Shown here in pieces: positions 59,201 through 64,000 of a stretch of DNA of 64,000 nucleotides. Source of the stretch: Paramecium octaurelia. Taxonomy: Eukaryota; Ciliophora; Oligohymenophorea; Peniculida; Parameciidae. The position numbers were made by a program, and so were the translations under genes. The DNA lies in assembly GCA_905182995.1 (NCBI GenBank), contig CAJJDP010000026.1, positions 66,442 to 130,441 of the forward strand, written 5' to 3'. The notes below the pieces were generated by a model, which did not search any database, was not told the origin of the DNA, and saw only the letters and a list, made by a program, of their open reading frames with translations. Position 1 is the stretch's first letter; each line of letters begins with the position of its first letter.

Positions 59201-59721
59201 TCTCAGATGGCGTTAAATGTCTTTAAAAACAAAAATGTTCTGATTATACTACCTAAACAGCATGTGAATCTGATGGACTTGATGGCATATGTATCTTTGA
59301 TGGCCAAAATTGTTCGTTGATGTCTAAATGTGAAGATGCCAATGATAGTTTTACTGCATGTTCTAAGAAATCTAAAGTGTGCTATTTTGACTATACTAAA
59401 TAAAACAACACAGAAGTAACAACTTGCAAATCCATTACGTGCAGTAACAGTACAGACTGTTCTCCAATTCTGAACTTCGATGAAACCTTAATTACTGTGT
59501 GTATTTAGAAAACCCAAAGCGAGTGCGTTGAAGAAGAACCATACAAGCTTGCATAAAGTAGATGTTACTCTAAGAGTCTTTTTACTTATTAATGGAACAC
59601 AGCTACTTCTTAATGTGAAAAGTGTGTCAAATCGTAGGTAATCAACACACCTTCAATAACTGACATTTATCAAGGGATACTTACATCTATCATTCTAGTA
59701 TTTTTAATCGTAGCCATTTGA
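53203..59721 (+). CDS. Paramecium-type cysteine-rich surface antigen (i-antigen family)
   Basis: One uninterrupted frame of 2172 residues. A signal peptide (MSNSLYHLFLLSFMLSVHC) is followed by roughly thirty Cys-rich modules of about 65-75 residues. The module theme is C..F..GC.T.G.GC....C..Y....C......G..C.W....C....C, for example NSFMDGCVTNGKGCISSLEP, NSFLEGCVSDGFQCLTKRNC. The C-terminus is a hydrophobic tail (TDIYQGILTSIILVFLIVAI) with no cytosolic residues, fitting a GPI-anchor signal. This is the architecture of ciliate immobilisation or surface antigens (PSA repeats), which coat the cell and cilia and are expressed one at a time. There is no intron, and no block of near-identical central tandem repeats is obvious, so it may be an i-antigen-like rather than a classical serotype gene. 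Confidence 0.9.
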
Positions 59722-59801
59722 AGATAGAATTAGGTGTAATCTTATTATTCAATCTATATCAAATAATATTAAAATGCATTAAGAATATATATATATATTT
59801 A

Positions 59802-62285
59802 TCATTTCCATTCGTTTTGCATATGCGCTCTTTATTCATAACTCCAAGCTGCTAGTCCCTTGGCCTTACACTTTTCATTATCCTTTATCACTGACTATTA
59901 ATAGTTCTATTCGATTCTCTCCTGAATTTCATTCTAATGCTTTCGAATTCTATTCAATTTATTCTCATAAATATTCTTCTCCTTCTCTTGATCTTCCCTC
60001 AAATACCTTAAACGAGCATTCTTCTCAAATCTTCCATCTTCATTTTAAAAAAGAGCAGAATCCTAAGGAGGCCTTTGAACATTTAAAAAGGTATTTTTAT
60101 GTTATGGAGTTGCTCCAAAACGAGTTGCCCCCTTCAATAATTACATACTAGATGAGGTATCTTCAAAGGAACGTGTTATTTGAGGCAATTTAGTCTTCAT
60201 ATTTTCATTTCTTTCTTTGGCAGGATATAGAGAAGGCACTACTCCTACACATCCCTTGCTATCGTATAAGGTCATTCCAGGATACAGTTTGGATGAGAAC
60301 TCCTGAAAATTGACTGAACCCTTCATTTCTGGATCCAGATAATGGATGAGCAATTATTCCTCATTATTCGATAAAATATGCAACTCTTAGAGTTTCTTTT
60401 TTAGATCCTCATGCGATATGTAACCTATTATTGAATTAAGTTTTACCATCCTTATCCTTATCAAATGAATTATAGACATCATATTGCCGAGCACTGGCTT
60501 TAAAGATACATTACTCTACTTTTTACAACATTTGACCCATTTCAGGTGAAAACTTATTAGATAAAGATGATAATCCGAATCCTGGATCATAGAATGAAGA
60601 TTTTTGAGTTTCTTGAGCAGGCAGAGTCAATTCTACAGCCTTGTTTAAAGGCGCTGGACCTTTTCGCTTCTAAGAGCATCTCTCATAGAAGTCATCGTCT
60701 CCTTCTTCATAAACATAAAAACCCACCATGTCTTTGGGAACTTACAAATTATTATATTGAATTATGGAGAGTAAAGCCCCGAGATCTTTAGTGTCAATCT
60801 TCTCTCCACAATTAGATAGATAAGATTGTAATTGATTTGTGAGATCAGGTGCATTTATGTATTGCTAGTTGAGGGGATTCAGAATCTTATCAACAAATTA
60901 GTTTTTTTCAGGCAGATATCGTTACAATACCTTAACCATTCTTGTTGCTCTTTATCTCAGATTATTTAAGTGATGAGAATTGATTTTGGTGCAATCGAAA
61001 ATATGCACCTTCTCTTCCTCTTACAAAGGATTCAATGAGATTGTCATAACTGGTTTCTGTTTCTTTTCTTCCTTCTACACATATTGACTTTGTAATTCGA
61101 ATTCCTTCAAATGTTTCAGGAAGTTCCGATAATCAATTTAATATTCATCCTTCTTAAATTTATCATAAAACTTCTTGATTATATCATCATTAACAATCTT
61201 TTCAGATATTTGTAATCTACTCTCAATATAATGAATTACTTCTAAATAGCTTCACTAAATCTCTCGAAATTGACATGTCCCTATTTGGAGGGATCCAACT
61301 CCTAAAATGAATTATTCAACTGAGATAGCTTATTCTTCAATATCAAACTCAATTAATTGAATTATCTATTTTCAACCTGCACTTGCATTTTCTCCCTCAA
61401 CACATCCTGTATCTAATCATCCTCACCTTCTAATAGCAATTACTCCTACTCTCCATTCAGAGTCTTCAGTTTTCCCAAATCAACATTCAAGGCCTCATTA
61501 TCATTGAATATCAAATTCATGAATTCGTCTAGATTCAAATCTCCACTATAATCCTCATCAGCACTTGCTACCAAAACTCGAACTTCGTCTAAATTCATGT
61601 TTAAGCCTAGTTTCTTAATCATATGATAAATGTTCTTGACTGTAACCTTGCCCTTCCCCTCCTCATCCCAAAGTGTAAATATCTTCTAAAAATTCTTACG
61701 ATTTGCATATCTTCTCCTGATTGCTCTTCTAATTTCCTTCACTTTTGTTAAATCGACCTTGCCCTCCAATGTGTTCTTAGCATATTCCTCCATTCCCACT
61801 AATTAGGTTTCTTGTATGGCTTAGCCATGCTCATCTCTTTTGGCCTAGGCAAGATCAGCTTTCTGCGTAGCTGACATACCAAAATACTATTACTTGAATA
61901 CGATCTATATTGACTAGATCTTTATTCTTCTCTTCCATCAACATCTGTGTATACTAAATATGAATCCCCAACCCAAACTGGTTTCCGTCTAGGTTTCTCC
62001 TCCAGATGCGCAAATCTTCTTATTTTATATGTTTTACCTAGGCCTGCTTATTTGTGGATGTTGTTTTATAGTTTTATGCGCACTGTTATAAAATTCTTAA
62101 GATTGAGATAGAGGATTTTGGATTGTAGCTGCTAATCGCTTTGCAATTACTTCGTCAAATTTTTGTTCCCTTGCAGTAGACAGAAACTCTAATCTTTCCA
62201 CATCATCAGGTCTTTTTCTACCCAAAGAACGATATTCAAAGTTTGTTTTGCCATGGAGTTTCACTCTCTCCTTTCTAAAATACAT
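59802..62285 (-). CDS. EF-hand protein, probably cytoskeletal or ciliary
   Basis: Starts MYFRKERVKLHGKTNFEYRS; about 800 residues after several introns. An EF-hand pair is clear in the N-terminal third: IFTLWDEEGKGKVTVKNIYH and VASADEDYSGDLNLDEFMNL (second loop has all ligands). A second degenerate pair lies nearer the C-terminus: YNSFDKDKDGKTQFN and LIHYLDPEMKGSVNFQEFSS. The C-terminal end is a charged helix (NARLRYLREDQEKEKNIYEN ... EQNYQQSVIKDNEKCKAKG) ending QRAHMQNEWK. The layout recalls ciliary EF-hand proteins (EFCAB6/EFHB type), but no orthologue is claimed. Confidence 0.75.
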
Positions 62286-62884
62286 TTATTATTTTTATTA
62301 TAATTATATGCAAATTAAAATTTATTGTTGTTTTTTATAAACAATCGTAATATCATCTCCATTCTCAACACTTCTCTGTTGTTGATCTGTAAACAGCCCA
62401 TTTTATTGAGTACTTTCAATTTGTGTTGCATTAAATATGTGATTAATAACCCCATTTATTGTCTGTATCAAACAAGATTTTGCAAGGTTGCTGATGAGGC
62501 CAATTTTATAACTAAGTTAAATGTAGCTGTTTATTTCATCGATAATTTCTAATTTGGAATTTTATTCATTAATATAGTAGTATCAAATAACTTGTTTATT
62601 AATATGTTTATAAAACAGGCACTTCTGTAAGAGAGTCAGCCTCTTGAATTAGAATACGCAATGAATAACTAATTAGTGCAATTCTGAATATTATATTGAA
62701 AGAAAATCTTATTTATAATTTGTGATAAGATGTGAATATCAAAATCTTAAATTTAAATATCGTTTTTATATAAGATTGGAATTATTGTTTAGCAAGTAAT
62801 TCTGAACGTGGGAATTGTAAATACAGGAACTATGTTTCATAAAGTGTAACAAATTTTGATTTTTTATTGTATTTTATTTAAAAA
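62286..62884. other. AT-rich divergent intergenic region
   Basis: About 600 bases between divergent genes, very AT-rich, no supported ORF or RNA. Confidence 0.6.
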
Positions 62885-64000
62885 ATGGGAAATGCATGTC
62901 GTTGTTAATAATATACTTCTGAGAACATGGAGCTCATATCAGGCAGGAATGAGAACGTGAATAAAAAAGGGGAAAGCATCACTATTCCTCAACAGAATGG
63001 AACCACAGTGTCCAAAAAGACAACTCATAAATAAAATGATGATGATGGAGACGAAGATTAACAGATTTAAGAAGTGTAACAGATTGAAGTACTCTCCTCC
63101 ATATATTTACCTTAGCTAAAACGTGGTGATAAAAAGAAATAGGCAAAGATTAATGCAGTCTCAGACACAGTGGAAATATTTGAAAACGTCAAGAAACTTG
63201 ATAAGAGAAAATCCCCATTCGACTATTAGTTGATGTTAAATGCCTTCAATGAGCATTTCATCTTTAAATCTGTGCCTTAGAGTGATATAGAATACGTGGT
63301 TGATTAAATGTTTTATTGTACTGTCCCTGACGGTCAATTTGTATTCAAGCAAGGAGACATGGCCAGTTCATACTTTTTGATTGAGAGAGGACAGTGTCAA
63401 ATCATAATTAATGGTGAACTCAAAAAAACTCTTAAAAGTGGAGATGCTTTTGGTGAGTTGGCCATGCTCTACAATGCACCCAGGAGTGCTAGTGTCAAAG
63501 CCATAGGAGGTACATACTTTCACCAATTAACTAGATTGTGCATTCTGGGCCATAGATCGAAACACTTTTAGGAAGGTGGTCGAGTAACAGAATCAGAGAA
63601 GTTATGAAGAAAATAGAGAATTCATGAAAAAAGTTGAATTTTTTTGTAATAATGATGAATTAATATTAAAGCCTTTTTAACCGAAGAATAAAGAGACGCA
63701 ATCTCTAGTGTTTTAATTACTTCTGTTTTTAAGAAGGGAGAAATCATAGTGTCTGAAGGTGATGTGGCCAACTCATTTTATATAATCAAAAAGGGAAAGG
63801 TGGCCATCATCAAGGGAGACAAAGAAGTATCTTAGATGAGTGCTGGAGAATCCTTTGGTGAAGCTGCCTTGTATTAAAGTTGTTAAAGAGCTGCTACTGT
63901 TAAGGCAGCTGAGGAAGAAGTGAGATGTCTCTCCTTGTCAAAGGATGACATCCAGAGAATATTGGGTTAAAAAATATAGACTGTTAAGTATATTAACACT
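62885..64000 (+). CDS. Cyclic-nucleotide-binding protein, probably cGMP-dependent protein kinase (partial)
   Basis: Start MGNACRCQQYTSENMEL: Gly2 with Cys5 and Cys7 fits N-myristoylation/palmitoylation. A linker rich in Asp/Gln precedes two tandem CNBDs. CNBD1: FVFKQGDMASSYFLIERGQC, GDAFGELAMLYNAPRSASV, DCAFWAIDRNTFRKVV. CNBD2: GEIIVSEGDVANSFYIIKKG, SFGEAALYQSCQRAATVKA, RCLSLSKDDIQRILG. Phosphate-cassette Arg and Glu are present in both. Introns 63510-63534 and 63646-63671 (AAG acceptor) were removed. The window ends just after CNBD2, so the kinase domain is not seen. PKG is preferred over PKA-R because there is no dimerisation/docking domain or inhibitor site and the N-terminus is acylated as in ciliate PKGs. 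Confidence 0.8.

Noticed and set aside
62325..62552. 75-codon plus-strand ORF
   Set aside because: Hydrophobic, no conserved pattern, and located in AT-rich spacer; better explained by chance.

Overview
This window reads as macronuclear DNA of a ciliate, most likely Paramecium. Coding frames of every recognisable protein contain many TAA and TAG codons at places where glutamine is expected, and every convincing frame ends at TGA. The DNA is strongly AT-rich, introns are tiny (about 19-34 bases, GT...AG), intergenic gaps are often under 100 bases, and a 2172-residue cysteine-rich surface-antigen gene sits at 53.2-59.7 kb. Frames were therefore read with TAA/TAG = Gln and TGA as the only stop. 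Exon joins were placed where family conservation, frame and intron size agreed. Intron borders and some 5' ends remain inferences.

Layout. 0-7 kb: the end of an unknown gene, a CFA20-domain protein, an LPA1/2-phosphoglycerate-kinase-like P-loop protein, a plasma-membrane-type Ca2+ ATPase with altered catalytic motifs, and SmD1. 7.5-14.5 kb: a B-box/PHR protein, a long coiled-coil protein, a gene-poor AT-rich stretch, small hypothetical genes and DPM3. 14.7-20.3 kb: a Ser/Thr kinase, a GIMAP-like GTPase, a Rossmann-fold protein and a hypothetical protein. 20.3-25.3 kb: a cyclic-nucleotide-gated type K+ channel with a zinc knuckle in its tail, and an EGF-like/RING-H2 membrane protein. 26-31 kb: E2F, ATP synthase subunit d, a TPR-like protein and an LRR protein. 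31-42 kb: a hypothetical protein, a MORN-repeat protein, a WD40 protein, a Spen-like RRM/SPOC protein, ornithine aminotransferase and RBX1. 42-46 kb: three small coiled-coil-type proteins (two are tandem paralogues), a frame-broken small gene and FAM50/XAP5. 46-53 kb: a hybrid histidine kinase, an ANTH-domain protein, a CDK9/12-like kinase and small unknown genes. 53-64 kb: the giant surface antigen, an EF-hand protein and a cyclic-nucleotide-binding protein (probably PKG) cut by the window end.

There is no operon logic. Genes are packed on both strands and mix housekeeping functions (splicing, ATP synthase, ubiquitin ligase, dolichol mannosylation) with ciliate signalling and cortical or ciliary candidates (Ca2+ pump, K+ channel, cyclic-nucleotide sensors, MORN, WD40, CFA20 and EF-hand proteins). 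No tRNA, rRNA, CRISPR, transposon or telomere repeat was recognised.
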